A DNA stretch of 64,000 nt from Micromonospora sp. NBC_00389 (GCF_036059255.1 NZ_CP107947.1:744001-808000), one strand, 5' to 3'. Shown: positions 1 through 9,064, counted from the first letter of the stretch. The notes: generated by a model from the letters alone, not told the origin. Program-made: numbers and translations.

Positions 1-1
1 G

Positions 2-1567
2 CAGGCCGGTGACCTGGCCGACGCCCGGGAGCTGGCCCGGGAGCTGGGCGGGTTGCCGCTGGCCCTGCGCGCGGCCGGCAACTACCTCCGGTCGGTCAAC
101 GCCAGCCCGGTCTGGCGCGGCTCCTCCACCATCACCACCTTCGCCGACTACCGGGCTGCGGTGGAGCGCCGGTTCCGCTCGCCGCGCGACGCCGCCGACA
201 TCGACCTCGACGAGTCGCTCGGCCTGGAGATCGTCCGCGAGGTCGACGACATCTCACTGGACCTGCTGGCCCGCCGCCAGCTCCAGCAGAGCCGCCCACT
301 GCTCAACGTGCTGGCCTGCCTGAGCATCTCCCCGGTGCCCTACGAGGTGGTGCTCAAGCCGGCCATCCTGGCCGGGTCGCCACTCTTCGAAGGGCTGACC
401 GGCCGGCAGCGGGTGAAGGTGCTGGAGGGCATCGGGGACCTCACCCTGGTCGACTTCGACGTCCGGGAGGACGTCACCGACCCGGCCTTCGCGCACGTGC
501 TGTCGCTGCACCCGCTGGTGCACGCGATGTTCCGGGACCGGGACGAGGTCCGCGAGCAGATCGCCGAGTACCACGGGCTGGTCATGAGGCTGCTGCTCGC
601 CGCCACCGAGGGGCAGAGCCCGGACGACTCGGGCGTCTGGGCCAACTGGGACGTGCTGGTGCCGCACCTGGTCGAGGCGGTCCGCGAATACCTCGTGCCG
701 CAGCAGCAGAAACACGACCCTGAGACGGTACGCCGGGCGCTGGAGCTGGCCCGGCTCACCGCCCGCTACCTCATCGCGGTCGGCCTGCCGGGCTCGGCCT
801 TCGACATTCTCGACCCGATCGTGCGCGGTTGTGGCGCGTACGACCACGAGCGCGACCGGCCCCAGGTACTGGCGCTGCGGCACGAGCTGGGCCGCACCTG
901 GCTGGAGCGGAACCAGCCGGAGATGGCCGAGCGGGTGCTCCGCGACGTGATCGCGGACCGGACCAGGGTGCTCGGCAGCGACGATGCCGACACGCTGGCC
1001 AGCCGGCACAAGCTGACCAAGGCGATCATGGCGCAGCGTCAGTGGCCGGAGGCCGAGCTGGAGCTGCGGCAGATCGTCATTGCCGAAGACCAGGTCCGCG
1101 GTCCGGAGCACTGGGACACCATGGTGGTGCGGCACAGCCTCGCGCTGGCCGTGCTCGCCCAACACCGGGCCGCCGAGGCCGAGGAGATGCTGCACGCCAT
1201 CCTGGAGGTCCGGTACCGCACCTGGCCACTCAACCAGCCGGAGACCTGGCAGGCCCGGCACACGTTGGCCCGCTGCATGCAGGAGCAGGGCCGGCTCGAC
1301 GAGGCGGAGACGGAGCTGCGGGCCACCCTGGCAACCGTCGAGCCCCGGCACGCCGACCGCAGCGAGGTGCTCGCCATCCGGGCCACCCTGGCCGCGCTCC
1401 TGCTGCTCGACGGGCGCCTCGACCCGGCGATCGAGGCGTACGAGCAGCTGCTGGCCGACCGGCGGCGGCTGCTCGGAGACACCCACCTGGACACTCTCCA
1501 GGTGGAACATGCGCTGCGTCGCCTGCGCAACGGCGACGAAACGGCCGGGCCCACCGGCGGACGCTGA
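2..1567 (+). CDS. NB-ARC/TPR protein, 5' truncated
   Basis: The reading frame is open from the window edge, so the N-terminus is missing. The first visible residues contain a GGLPLAL motif, typical of the end of an NB-ARC/STAND ATPase core, and the Walker motifs should lie upstream of the window. A winged-helix-like segment follows. The last ~250 residues form TPR-like helical repeats of about 42 residues (recurring patterns such as EAEEML and EAETEL). Proteins of this build act as signal-dependent ATPase scaffolds or regulators in actinomycetes, and some belong to FxSxx-COOH peptide loci. The effector domain and partner are not in view, so the role cannot be set. It ends at TGA 1565-1567 and converges on the next gene. 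Confidence 0.85.
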   Translation, partial: QAGDLADARELARELGGLPLALRAAGNYLRSVNASPVWRGSSTITTFADYRAAVERRFRSPRDAADIDLDESLGLEIVREVDDISLDLLARRQLQQSRPLLNVLACLSISPVPYEVVLKPAILAGSPLFEGLTGRQRVKVLEGIGDLTLVDFDVREDVTDPAFAHVLSLHPLVHAMFRDRDEVREQIAEYHGLVMRLLLAATEGQSPDDSGVWANWDVLVPHLVEAVREYLVPQQQKHDPETVRRALELARLTARYLIAVGLPGSAFDILDPIVRGCGAYDHERDRPQVLALRHELGRTWLERNQPEMAERVLRDVIADRTRVLGSDDADTLASRHKLTKAIMAQRQWPEAELELRQIVIAEDQVRGPEHWDTMVVRHSLALAVLAQHRAAEAEEMLHAILEVRYRTWPLNQPETWQARHTLARCMQEQGRLDEAETELRATLATVEPRHADRSEVLAIRATLAALLLLDGRLDPAIEAYEQLLADRRRLLGDTHLDTLQVEHALRRLRNGDETAGPTGGR

Positions 1568-1610
1568 GCACCGACGACCGCCACCGGGCTCGGCGCAGCG
1601 GGCGTCGGGG

Positions 1611-2552
1611 TCAGTGCGGCGCGGCCGGACCCAGGTCGCTCGGGTCGGTGTTGCCGCCACAGACGATCAACGCCACCCGCTCCCCCGCCTGCGGCACGTA
1701 CGCGCCACCGACCAGCGCGGCCAGCGCCGCGGCGCCGCCCAGCTCGGCGGCGACCCGCAGCTCCGACCAGAGCAGCCGGCGCGCCCGCACCAGGTCCTCG
1801 TCGCGGACCAGCACGGAGACCACCCCGGTCCGGCGGGCGGTGTCGAAGGCGATCTCGCCGATCCGACGGGCGCCCAACGAGTCCGTGGCGATGCCGCCCA
1901 CCTCGATGTCGACCGGCCGGCCGGCCTTGAGGGCGGAGTGCAGGGTGGGGATCTGCTCGGGCTCGACGGCGACGACGCGTACCGACCCGTCGAACCAGGT
2001 GGCGATGCCGGACACCAGCCCGCCCCCGCCGACCGCCACCAGCACGGTGTCGATCCCGTCCAGCTGCCGTTCCAGCTCCCGGCCGACGGTGCCCTGACCG
2101 GCCACCACCTCCGGCTGGTCGTACGCGTGCACGACCAGCGCGCCGGTCTCCTCGGCCCGCTGGGTGCTCGCCGCCAGCGCCTCGGCGTAGTGCTGGCCAA
2201 CCTGCCGCACCTGGGCGCCCAGCCCGGCCAGCCGCTGCACCTTCACCGGCGAGGCGGTGACCGGCACGAAGACCTCCGCCGGCACACCCAGCGAGCGGGC
2301 CGCGTACGCGACGGCGAGGCCGTGGTTGCCACCCGAGGCGGCGATCACCCCCGCCGAGGGCAGCGACCCCTGGAGCATCCGGTTGAACGCGCCGCGCGGC
2401 TTGAACGAGCCGGTGTGCTGGTGCAACTCCAGCTTGAGGCTGAGCTGCCCCGGCACACCCAGATCGGCACCGTCGATGGTCAACACCGGGGTTTCCCGGA
2501 CCCGCCCCTCGACCAGCGCCGCAGCCGCCTCGACGTCGCTTCTGTCCACCAT
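1611..2552 (-). CDS. Threonine/serine dehydratase (PLP fold type II)
   Basis: This is a 313-residue PLP enzyme that deaminates threonine or serine to a 2-oxo acid and ammonia. The Schiff-base lysine is K51 in the SFKPRGA motif. The substrate loop ASGGNHG is at about 72-78 and the phosphate-binding GGGGL loop at 175-179. No C-terminal ACT or regulatory domain is present, so it resembles the short catabolic or standalone type rather than biosynthetic IlvA. It has an ATG start and lies 16 nt downstream of the oxygenase gene on the same strand, so the two may be co-transcribed. Serine racemase or another family member remains possible, because substrate cannot be read from the sequence. Confidence 0.85.
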   Translation of the reverse strand: MVDRSDVEAAAALVEGRVRETPVLTIDGADLGVPGQLSLKLELHQHTGSFKPRGAFNRMLQGSLPSAGVIAASGGNHGLAVAYAARSLGVPAEVFVPVTASPVKVQRLAGLGAQVRQVGQHYAEALAASTQRAEETGALVVHAYDQPEVVAGQGTVGRELERQLDGIDTVLVAVGGGGLVSGIATWFDGSVRVVAVEPEQIPTLHSALKAGRPVDIEVGGIATDSLGARRIGEIAFDTARRTGVVSVLVRDEDLVRARRLLWSELRVAAELGGAAALAALVGGAYVPQAGERVALIVCGGNTDPSDLGPAAPH

Positions 2553-2568
2553 GGGAAAACGCCCTTCG

Positions 2569-3369
2569 CTACGACCAGAGGGCCAGTCGACCGTCGTCGG
2601 TGAGCCCGACGAAACATCCTATGGAGATCCGCCGGCCATCCGTCGCGGGACGCACCGTGTGGTAGTGCCGCGGGTCGAACAGGAAGCCCTCGCCGAGCGT
2701 GGGTCGCAGCGTCAACGACTGCGCGTCGGCGGTCACCGACTCGTCATAGCCGTACCCGCCCGGAACGCGCAGGTCCTCGTCGTCCGGCTGCCACCGCCGC
2801 CGCCACAGCACGGTCTCACCGCCGGCCGGCGGCACGCGGACGTAGATGTTGAAGGCCAACTGGGCCACCACGTCGGTGTCGAGCAGTCGGCCGGCGTACT
2901 CCCGGACGGCGTCGTCGAAGTGCACCTGGAGGCCGGCGTTGATCTCGCGGACGATGCCGACGTGCATCTCCCGCCGCTGCCGCCGCCCGGGTGCGACGTC
3001 CGGCCAGGCGGCCCGGAACGCGGCCAGGCACAACTCCCGCGGCGCGTCCGACAGGCCCAGCGTGGACCAGGTCTTCTCGGCCGCGCGGGCCGCATCCCAG
3101 TAGTCCTCACGCAGGTCACCGGCATCGCGGTGGTCGTTGATGGCCGGGCCGAACTTGGCGACGACCGGAAACACCCGGCTCTCCTCGTAGCGGTCCATCG
3201 GGGCGGCGGCGAGGGCGGCGGTGATCGCGTGACAGCGGGCCGGGGAGAGCAGGCCCGGCACCCGGAGGGCAGCCAGCCGCCCTGCGACGAGCCCGGCGAC
3301 GTCCGCTCGGGTGATCACATCGGATTCGACGGCGACGAACAGCGGGTCGGTGTTCCTCGGTTGCTGCAC
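2569..3369 (-). CDS. 2OG-Fe(II) oxygenase, BesD-like size
   Basis: The longest open frame begins at 3486, but AGGAGG at 3376-3381 sits 6 nt before a GTG at 3369, which I take as the start (266 residues). Facial-triad candidates are visible: H150-F-D152 (HxD), a distal histidine in the FDPRHYHTV segment (H235 or H237), and a 2-oxoglutarate-binding arginine pair R246/R247. The overall length and layout recall the BesD/HalB amino-acid halogenase family. However, the carboxylate position is Asp, not Gly or Ala, which predicts hydroxylation or another oxidation instead of chlorination. The neighbouring threonine dehydratase suggests an amino-acid substrate (inference). The substrate is unknown. 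Confidence 0.75.
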   Translation of the reverse strand: MQQPRNTDPLFVAVESDVITRADVAGLVAGRLAALRVPGLLSPARCHAITAALAAAPMDRYEESRVFPVVAKFGPAINDHRDAGDLREDYWDAARAAEKTWSTLGLSDAPRELCLAAFRAAWPDVAPGRRQRREMHVGIVREINAGLQVHFDDAVREYAGRLLDTDVVAQLAFNIYVRVPPAGGETVLWRRRWQPDDEDLRVPGGYGYDESVTADAQSLTLRPTLGEGFLFDPRHYHTVRPATDGRRISIGCFVGLTDDGRLALWS

Positions 3370-3664
3370 GGCGGTCCTCCTGTTGCGAAGATCCCTCACC
3401 GGACATGTCGCGCCCCACGACAGCGCACGATGCAATGTACCGACCGACGGCAACCGGGCCGGGGCCATCGACATTGACCGCGCCACATGCCGCGAACAGT
3501 TTCCGCAGTTCCGGATGGGGTGGCGCGGGCACCGCTACCATCGGCGCAACGGGGGTCCGGCGCACAGAGCCGTACGGCGGTTGGATTCCGCCGATCGGGG
3601 AATGGTGACGCACCCCGGCCTGACGGATGATGCGACTAGTTCGAACGCTGACAAGGAGTTCGAT

Positions 3665-3850
3665 ATGGCTGGCGCCGGCCCGACGGATCTTGACAGGCAG
3701 ACCGACCGCCTGGAGATGGCGCGTCGAATAGCCCGGGAAATGATCGAGTCCGACCATCAGGCACTGGAGCTCGCCATCCGGCAGCGCCCGCAGTGCTGGT
3801 CCCGGCGCCCGACCGGCCACGGTGCCCGCCCGGAGCCGACAACTCACTGA
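3665..3850 (+). CDS. Small hypothetical protein (61 aa)
   Basis: This short ORF is supported mainly by a good ribosome binding site: AAGGAG at 3653-3658, 6 nt before ATG 3665. The predicted protein has a charged helical middle (DRLEMARRIAREMIE) and a basic Pro/Arg-rich tail, with no signal peptide or membrane segment. It is divergent from the oxygenase gene and faces the membrane-protein gene at 3943-4332. I do not recognise the family. It may be a regulator of the divergent gene or a non-conserved small protein. Confidence 0.5.
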   Translation: MAGAGPTDLDRQTDRLEMARRIAREMIESDHQALELAIRQRPQCWSRRPTGHGARPEPTTH

Positions 3851-3942
3851 TCCGACAGGTCACGGGAGCCGTCGCCGAGTCAGCTCGCCGGCTCGTGATC
3901 TCCGTCGTGGTCACGGATCAACGCCGCCCATGCTCTCTGCTG

Positions 3943-4332
3943 TCACGGGTGGGCCTGCTCCAGGTCGTACCCGCAGGTAGCGCCCGCTATGGAATAGCCG
4001 ACGGTGGCTGCCGCCAGCACGAGGCCGACACCGACGCCGAGGGCTGCCGCGCCTTTGCTGGACAGCCCAGTTCGCCAAACGAACACGGCCGTCACCACGG
4101 CGGCCAGGGGCAGCGAGAACGCGAGGGAGAGCCACACGGTCTCGCGGAACACCCATACCAACCAAGCTGGATCCCCGGTGATCTCCTCGCACGGGACCGG
4201 GTGTGCGGGCCTGGGCGCCGCCGCCAGCGGCGCAGTGGCAAGACCAGCGAACGCGTATGCCAACACCGTCCAGCTCAGCGCAGCCCGGGTCCTCGGCCAG
4301 TCGATCACAACGGCGACTGTGCCAGACGCCAC
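3943..4332 (-). CDS. Hypothetical membrane protein (129 aa)
   Basis: The start is the GTG at 4332. The protein has three hydrophobic segments, at about residues 16-38, 57-86 and 92-118. The loop between the first two contains a Cys-Glu-Glu motif, and another Cys lies near the C-terminus in the ATCGYD segment. The two cysteines could form an extracytoplasmic disulphide (inference). No Shine-Dalgarno sequence is obvious. No known family is recognised and the neighbours give no functional hint. Confidence 0.55.
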   Translation of the reverse strand: MASGTVAVVIDWPRTRAALSWTVLAYAFAGLATAPLAAAPRPAHPVPCEEITGDPAWLVWVFRETVWLSLAFSLPLAAVVTAVFVWRTGLSSKGAAALGVGVGLVLAAATVGYSIAGATCGYDLEQAHP

Positions 4333-4380
4333 CGAAGACGGCTACGGCACGCGGACCTGATCGCCGTACAGCCGGGGCCT

Positions 4381-4635
4381 CTACTTCCAGCGGAAGTGCA
4401 CGAAGAGCCGGCCGAAGTTCTTGGAGTCCTTCTCCACCCGGTGATAGAGCTGCTTGACGTCCTTCTGATCGAGGAACCGCAGCACCCGCTTCTTGAGCTG
4501 GCCCGACCCCTTGCCAGGGATGATCTCCACGAGGGTGGCCTTCTTCGCCACCGCCTCGTCCATGATCCCGCGCAACGCCCGGTCGATGTCCTGGCCCTTG
4601 TTGAAGATCTCGTGCAGATCCAGCTTGAGCTTCAT
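4381..4635 (-). CDS. Smr-domain protein (84 aa)
   Basis: The whole protein is a single small MutS-related (Smr) domain. It carries the LDLHEI motif at residues 5-10 and the glycine-rich loop IPGKGSGQLKKRVLRFL at about 40-56, with a C-terminal aromatic strand (FVHFRW). Smr domains are nucleic-acid-binding or nicking modules, and standalone versions are linked to RNA or DNA nicking and ribosome rescue. Here there is no MutS2 part. It has an ATG start. A hairpin at 4710-4737 separates it from the TPR gene upstream, so it is probably transcribed alone. Confidence 0.8.
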   Translation of the reverse strand: MKLKLDLHEIFNKGQDIDRALRGIMDEAVAKKATLVEIIPGKGSGQLKKRVLRFLDQKDVKQLYHRVEKDSKNFGRLFVHFRWK

Positions 4636-4709
4636 GCCGCAGCCCCCGGCCGGTCAGGTCCCATGTCCGCCATCCTAGGCACGCCCGTCGGCCCACCCGC
4701 CGGACGATG

Positions 4710-4737
4710 ACGGGGCGACCCCGAAGGGCCGCCCCGT
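4710..4737 (-). terminator. Hairpin terminator after the TPR gene
   Basis: ACGGGGCG at 4710-4717 pairs with CGCCCCGT at 4730-4737, and an inner CCC/GGG pairing closes a cgaa loop. It lies 19 nt past the stop codon of the minus-strand TPR gene and has no U-tract, as is common in actinobacteria. Confidence 0.6.
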
Positions 4738-4756
4738 GCATATCACCGGTCCGCGC

Positions 4757-5125
4757 TCAGCGCCTGCCGCCCAGGCGGGTCTCCACCCGCTCCAGCGCGA
4801 CCCGGTAGTCGTCGTTGGCCGCGTACATCGCGGCAGCGATCCGCAGGTGCCGCAGCGCGTCCGAGTGCCGGTTGAGCCGCTCCAGCGTCCGACCCAGCAC
4901 GTGGTGCGCGTAATGGTCGCTCGGGTCCCGGTCGACCAGCTCCCGCAACTGCTCCTCGGCCCGGCTGAGCTGGGCCGACTGGAAGTAGGCCCGGGCCAGC
5001 AGCTGCCGTACCGCCGCGTTGCCGGGTTCGGCGTCCACGATCGGCTCCAGCAGTCGGGCCGCTCCGCTCGGGTCACCGGTTTCGAAGAACATGGTCGCCC
5101 GCCGGTAGTCCGCCAGAAGATCCAT
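4757..5125 (-). CDS. Tetratricopeptide repeat protein (122 aa)
   Basis: This small soluble protein is built of about three TPR units. One consensus run is NAAVRQLLARAYFQSAQLS, and another starts near HYAHHVLGRTLERL. TPR modules are protein-protein adaptors. The start is well set: an AGGAGG lies 7 nt before the ATG at 5125. It has no signal peptide and no fused catalytic domain. A similar short TPR protein is common in Micromonospora and Streptomyces, but its partner is not known to me. Confidence 0.8.
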   Translation of the reverse strand: MDLLADYRRATMFFETGDPSGAARLLEPIVDAEPGNAAVRQLLARAYFQSAQLSRAEEQLRELVDRDPSDHYAHHVLGRTLERLNRHSDALRHLRIAAAMYAANDDYRVALERVETRLGGRR

Positions 5126-5235
5126 CTGCCCACCTCCTCGGGTCGCGCCGTCACCTGTTCCGACGCTGGCACAACGCTGGCCGTTTAGCGACTGTTCCCC
5201 GGGTTGGGATCGGGCCGAATCCGGCCCTCGGCGGG

Positions 5236-6006
5236 TCAGGCGCGGGCGTCCCGGCGCCCGGCGGCCAACTCCCAGGCGCGGACGCCACCGACGATCCCGG
5301 CAGTGTTCGGCACCACCACCACGTCATCGCCCATCCGGGCCAGTTGCTCAGGCCGAATCAGCCGGGAGTTGCCCCCGCCCAGATAGAGCCGGTCCCAGCG
5401 GAACACCGGGCGGAGCCCGTCCACGACCTGGCGGATCCGCCGGGACCAGAAGGCGTCGCCGAGCCGGCGGCGCTCCGGCTCGCCCACGTACGTGTCGTAG
5501 GTGGTGCCCCAACGCACCGGCGCGTGGGACAGCTCCAGGTGTGGGGCGAGCACCCCGCCGTCGAAGAGGGCGCTGCCCAGCCCGGTACCCAGGGTCAGCA
5601 CCAACTCGCAGCCGGTGCCGGCGACCACCCCGGCACCGTGCACCTCGGCGTCGTTGAGCACCAGCGCCGGCACCCCGAACGCCTCGGCCAGCGCGCCTCG
5701 CGCGTCCCAGCCGGACCACTCGGCCAGCAGGTCCGGGTCGACACGGGTACGGGGGCCGCTGCGGGTCACGTAGTGCGGTGTGGTCACCACCACACCGTGC
5801 CGGATCATCCCGGGCACGCCGACCGTCAGTCGGTCCGGCGTTGGCAGCCGAGCGCCCAGGTCGAGCAGGGTCTGGACAAACAGCGCAGGAGGCAACGGGT
5901 ACGGGGTCGGCACCCGTAGCGGCCGGGCCCGCATCGTGCCGGCCTCATCGAGCACCGACGCCTTGATGCCCCCGCCACCGCAGTCGATCGCCAGTGTGGT
6001 CACCAC
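5236..6006 (-). CDS. ROK-family kinase, PpgK-like
   Basis: This 256-residue ROK-family sugar-kinase fold begins with an ATP-binding loop (IDCGGGGIKAS) in place of the usual DxGGTxxK. It continues with a catalytic-type LND motif (VLNDAEVHG) and the TLGTGLGSALFDGG phosphate loop. The layout, including the YVGEPERRRLGDAFWSRR helix and the LYLGGGNSRLI strand, resembles actinobacterial polyphosphate glucokinase. The TELGH segment of PpgK is altered here to LELSHAP. Glucose phosphorylation by ATP or polyphosphate is the best guess, but a divergent substrate is possible. The start is GTG 6006. It is divergent from the ABC-F gene, with a 62-nt intergenic space. Confidence 0.7.
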   Translation of the reverse strand: MVTTLAIDCGGGGIKASVLDEAGTMRARPLRVPTPYPLPPALFVQTLLDLGARLPTPDRLTVGVPGMIRHGVVVTTPHYVTRSGPRTRVDPDLLAEWSGWDARGALAEAFGVPALVLNDAEVHGAGVVAGTGCELVLTLGTGLGSALFDGGVLAPHLELSHAPVRWGTTYDTYVGEPERRRLGDAFWSRRIRQVVDGLRPVFRWDRLYLGGGNSRLIRPEQLARMGDDVVVVPNTAGIVGGVRAWELAAGRRDARA

Positions 6007-6068
6007 GTCGATGAGTCTGCCCGCTGCCGGCCGGTCATATGCGGGCGGCCGGATAGGCTGCCGTCCTG

Positions 6069-7706
6069 ATGAGCGCCACGATGATCGTCAAGGACCTGGC
6101 CGCCGGGCACGGTGACCGCCCACTCTTCGCCGGATTGGACCTGGTGGTCGCCCCCGGCGACGTGGTCGGCCTGGTCGGGCCGAACGGTGCCGGAAAGTCG
6201 ACGCTGCTGCGTACTCTCGCCGGGTTGCTGCCGGTGGAAGCCGGCAGTGTCACGCTCAGCCCGCCCTCCGCGAGCGTCGGACACCTGCCGCAGGAGCCGG
6301 ACCGGCGACCGGGCGAGACGGTGCGCGGCTTCCTGGCCCGGCGGACCGGGGTGACCGCCGCGCAGGCGGCGCTGGACGCCGCGACCGAGGCGCTGACCGC
6401 CGGGACGGCGGGCGCCGATGACGCCTACGGCGACGCGCTGGAGCGCTGGCTCGCCCTCGGCGGCGCGGACCTGGACGAACGCGCCGAGCAGGTGACGGCC
6501 GACCTGGGGCTCGCCATCGACCTGGACCACCCGACGACCGGGCTCTCCGGAGGCCAGGCGGCCCGGGCCGGGCTGGCCTCGCTGCTGCTCAGCCGCTACG
6601 ACGTGTTCCTGCTCGACGAGCCGACCAACGACCTGGACCTGGCCGGGCTGGAGCGGCTGGAGGAGTTCGTCACGGGGCTGCGCGCCGGCACCGTGCTGGT
6701 CAGCCACGACCGGGAGTTCCTCGCCCGCACGGTGACCCGCGTGCTGGAGCTGGATCTGCCGCAGCAGCAGGTGCACCACTACGGCGGCGGCTACGCGGCC
6801 TACCTGGAGGAGCGCGAGGTGGCCCGGCGGCACGCCCGCGCCGACTTCGAGGAGTACGCCGACACCCGGGCCGGGCTGGAGGCGCGGGCTCGTACCCAGC
6901 GTGCGTGGATGGAGAAGGGCGTCAAGAACGCCCGGCGCAAGGCCACCGACAACGACAAGATCGGTCGCAAGTTCCGCAGCGAGGCCAGCGAGAAGCAGGC
7001 GGCCAAGGCCAAGCAGACCGCGCGGCTGATCGAACGGCTCGACGTGGTGGAGGAGCCCCGCAAGGAGTGGGAGCTGCGGATGGAGATCGCCGCCGCCCCA
7101 CGCGCCGGCGCCGTCGTGGCCACGCTGCGCGGCGCGGTGGTACGCCGGGGCGGCTTCACTCTCGGCCCGATCGACCTCCAGATCGACTGGGCGGACCGGG
7201 TGGCGGTGACCGGGGCGAACGGCTCGGGCAAGTCCACCCTGCTGGCGGCGCTGCTCGGCCGGCTGCCGCTGGACGCGGGCACCGCCTCACTCGGACCCGG
7301 GGTGGTGGTCGGCGAGGTGGACCAGGCCCGGGGTTTGTTCCTCGGCGACGCGCCGCTGATCGACGCGTTCCAGGCGGCCGTACCGGAGATGTCGCCGGCG
7401 GACGCGCGGACCCTGCTGGCCAAGTTCGGGCTGCGCGCGGCGCACGTGCCACGGCCGGCGGCCACCCTCTCCCCCGGTGAGCGGACCCGCGCGGCGCTGG
7501 CCCTGCTCCAGGGGCGTGGGGTCAACCTGCTGGTGCTCGACGAGCCCACCAACCACCTGGACCTGCCCGCCATCGAGCAGCTCGAATCGGCGCTGGCCAG
7601 CTATCCGGGCACGCTGCTGCTGGTCACCCACGACCGGCGGATGCTGGCCGCCATCGAGACGAACCGTCGGCTGCGGGTCGACGCCGGGCGGATCGCCGAG
7701 GATTGA
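6069..7706 (+). CDS. ABC-F family ATP-binding protein
   Basis: This 545-residue soluble protein has two ABC ATPase domains and no transmembrane part. The first Walker A is GPNGAGKST at about 37-45, the first signature is [10 protein letters not shown], and Walker B is [11 protein letters not shown]. The second Walker A is GANGSGKST, with the signature [11 protein letters not shown] and Walker [13 protein letters not shown] basic, Lys/Arg-rich interdomain linker of the P-site tRNA interaction type lies between them. ABC-F proteins act on the ribosome, either as translation factors or by antibiotic protection. Which role applies here cannot be told. A TAGGCT -10-like box lies 9 nt before the ATG, so the leader is very short or absent. 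Confidence 0.9.
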   Translation: MSATMIVKDLAAGHGDRPLFAGLDLVVAPGDVVGLVGPNGAGKSTLLRTLAGLLPVEAGSVTLSPPSASVGHLPQEPDRRPGETVRGFLARRTGVTAAQAALDAATEALTAGTAGADDAYGDALERWLALGGADLDERAEQVTADLGLAIDLDHPTTGLSGGQAARAGLASLLLSRYDVFLLDEPTNDLDLAGLERLEEFVTGLRAGTVLVSHDREFLARTVTRVLELDLPQQQVHHYGGGYAAYLEEREVARRHARADFEEYADTRAGLEARARTQRAWMEKGVKNARRKATDNDKIGRKFRSEASEKQAAKAKQTARLIERLDVVEEPRKEWELRMEIAAAPRAGAVVATLRGAVVRRGGFTLGPIDLQIDWADRVAVTGANGSGKSTLLAALLGRLPLDAGTASLGPGVVVGEVDQARGLFLGDAPLIDAFQAAVPEMSPADARTLLAKFGLRAAHVPRPAATLSPGERTRAALALLQGRGVNLLVLDEPTNHLDLPAIEQLESALASYPGTLLLVTHDRRMLAAIETNRRLRVDAGRIAED

Positions 7707-7744
7707 TCCGTGCCGGCGCGTCGCCGCGGGGTGACAATGACGCC

Positions 7745-8065
7745 ATGCTCAAGTGGGAGTACGCACTGCTGGTCCGCCGTCGCCAGGCGGCGACCAACGA
7801 CCTGGGCTGGGAAGTCGTCTTCGTCTGGTACGGCCCGGACGGCTCGATGGTCGACGTGACGCCGTACGGCGACACCGCGCTGGCCCACCTGAACCGGGCC
7901 GGCGACCAGGGCTGGGAACTGGTCGCGATGAGCGAGGACCCGTCCCTGCCCGGCAACCATGAGCTGCACCGCTACCACCTCAAGCGGCCGAAGCCCGCCG
8001 CCGCGCCGCCCCGGCAGCGGATGCGCGGCGGCGGCCGGCCCGGCCGCCGCACCCTCTCCGGCTGA
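7745..8065 (+). CDS. DUF4177-like small protein (106 aa)
   Basis: The start is the ATG at 7745. The N-terminal part reads KWEYALLV, and a later stretch reads [18 protein letters not shown], followed by HRYHLKRP. This is the WEY...G-x-GWELV...LKRP pattern of DUF4177-type proteins. The last ~25 residues are a basic Gly/Arg/Pro tail. It is soluble, with no signal peptide. Function unknown. It lies 38 nt after the ABC-F gene on the same strand and could be read through from it. Confidence 0.7.
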   Translation: MLKWEYALLVRRRQAATNDLGWEVVFVWYGPDGSMVDVTPYGDTALAHLNRAGDQGWELVAMSEDPSLPGNHELHRYHLKRPKPAAAPPRQRMRGGGRPGRRTLSG

Positions 8066-8168
8066 CCACTGCGACCGCTCGGCGGACTGACCCGGTCCGG
8101 CCCTGCGGTTCCCGCTCGACCCGTGCCCGGATGTGCGGTTCCGGCTCGGCCGGGCACCAGTCACAGTT

Positions 8169-8216
8169 GAGCGTGATACCTCAGAGGCATTTTTATGACT
8201 CTGAGGTATCACGCTC
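8169..8216. repeat. Long perfect hairpin (18-bp arms)
   Basis: Positions 8169-8186 and 8199-8216 are exact reverse complements (18 of 18), separated by 12 nt. One mismatch, then three more pairs (8188-8190 with 8195-8197), close a TTTT tetraloop. The arms are much less GC-rich than the surrounding DNA. It lies between two plus-strand genes, 103 nt after one and 122 nt before the next. It could be a terminator or attenuator, or a copy of a dispersed palindromic repeat. Confidence 0.8.
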
Positions 8217-8338
8217 GCTGCGGCCTGGCCTCGAAGACTGCGACACGCCGATCAACGGCACTCCGACCCGCCGACGCGGTAGACGAGCGGGGCATACCGG
8301 GCGCGGATGCGGGTATCGCGCGGCGGGAGGTGACCCGA

Positions 8339-9064
8339 ATGGTCGCTTTGGCACAGACTCCGCCCTCGGCCGACCGGCTGCGGGCGATCGACGAGTTCCT
8401 CGCTCAGGCGTGGGCGGACCAGGTCCGGCACGACGACCGGCTGCGTGGTCTGGCAGTCGAGGTGCGGTTCGACCGGGGGGTGGCCCATCTCAGCGGGGAG
8501 GTGGCCGAGCCCGACGACCTGCGGCTGGTCCGGGACCTGGTGGGGCGGCTGGCCGGGGTCTACGGCGTCTGGTGCCGGGTCGGCGTTGGCGGGCGGGAGC
8601 CGGTGGTGGTGGACCTCGGCTGCGGGCCGACCAAGCAGTGGTCGGGCAACCTGGGGCTGGACATCTACCCGGCGCCGGGGGTCAACGCCGTGGCGGACCT
8701 CTCCGGCTCGCTACCGCTGGCCGACAACTCGGTGGACGTCCTCTTCGCGGTGCACATCCTGGAGCACCTGATCGACTTCCTGCCGCTGGTGGACGAGTGC
8801 CACCGGGTGCTCCGCCCGGGCGGCGTACTGCACGTGATGAGCCCCTGGTGGGGGCATGTGAACGCGGTGGCGGACCCGACCCACGTCCGACTGATGGACG
8901 TGCAGACGTTCAAGGGGATCTGCCAACTCCGGCCGCCGGGCACCCCGCGCTGGTACCCGCTGCACGCCGGCTGCGACGGTGCCTCGATCTTCGCCGACCT
9001 CACCCCGCTACCCCCCGACGCCGACCCCGCAACCCAGTCCCACCTGGCCCGCTTCTTCGACTGA
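8339..9064 (+). CDS. BON-like domain / SAM methyltransferase fusion
   Basis: The open frame begins at 8195 inside the hairpin, but GGGAGG at 8325-8330 lies 8 nt before ATG 8339, giving 241 residues. Residues ~12-80 form a small alpha-beta unit with a VRFDRGVAHLSGEV strand pair, as in BON domains. A class I methyltransferase follows: motif I VVDLGCGPTKQWSGN, an acidic GLDIYP strand, HILEHL, and RVLRPGGVLHVMSPWWGH after it. It probably methylates a small molecule or an envelope component (inference). Substrate unknown. I see no membrane segment or signal peptide, which is unusual since BON domains are commonly found on exported proteins. Confidence 0.75.
   Translation: MVALAQTPPSADRLRAIDEFLAQAWADQVRHDDRLRGLAVEVRFDRGVAHLSGEVAEPDDLRLVRDLVGRLAGVYGVWCRVGVGGREPVVVDLGCGPTKQWSGNLGLDIYPAPGVNAVADLSGSLPLADNSVDVLFAVHILEHLIDFLPLVDECHRVLRPGGVLHVMSPWWGHVNAVADPTHVRLMDVQTFKGICQLRPPGTPRWYPLHAGCDGASIFADLTPLPPDADPATQSHLARFFD

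Noticed and set aside
254..1660. 468-residue minus-strand frame over the NB-ARC/TPR gene
   Set aside because: Antisense shadow. The plus frame has the GLPLAL motif and TPR repeats.
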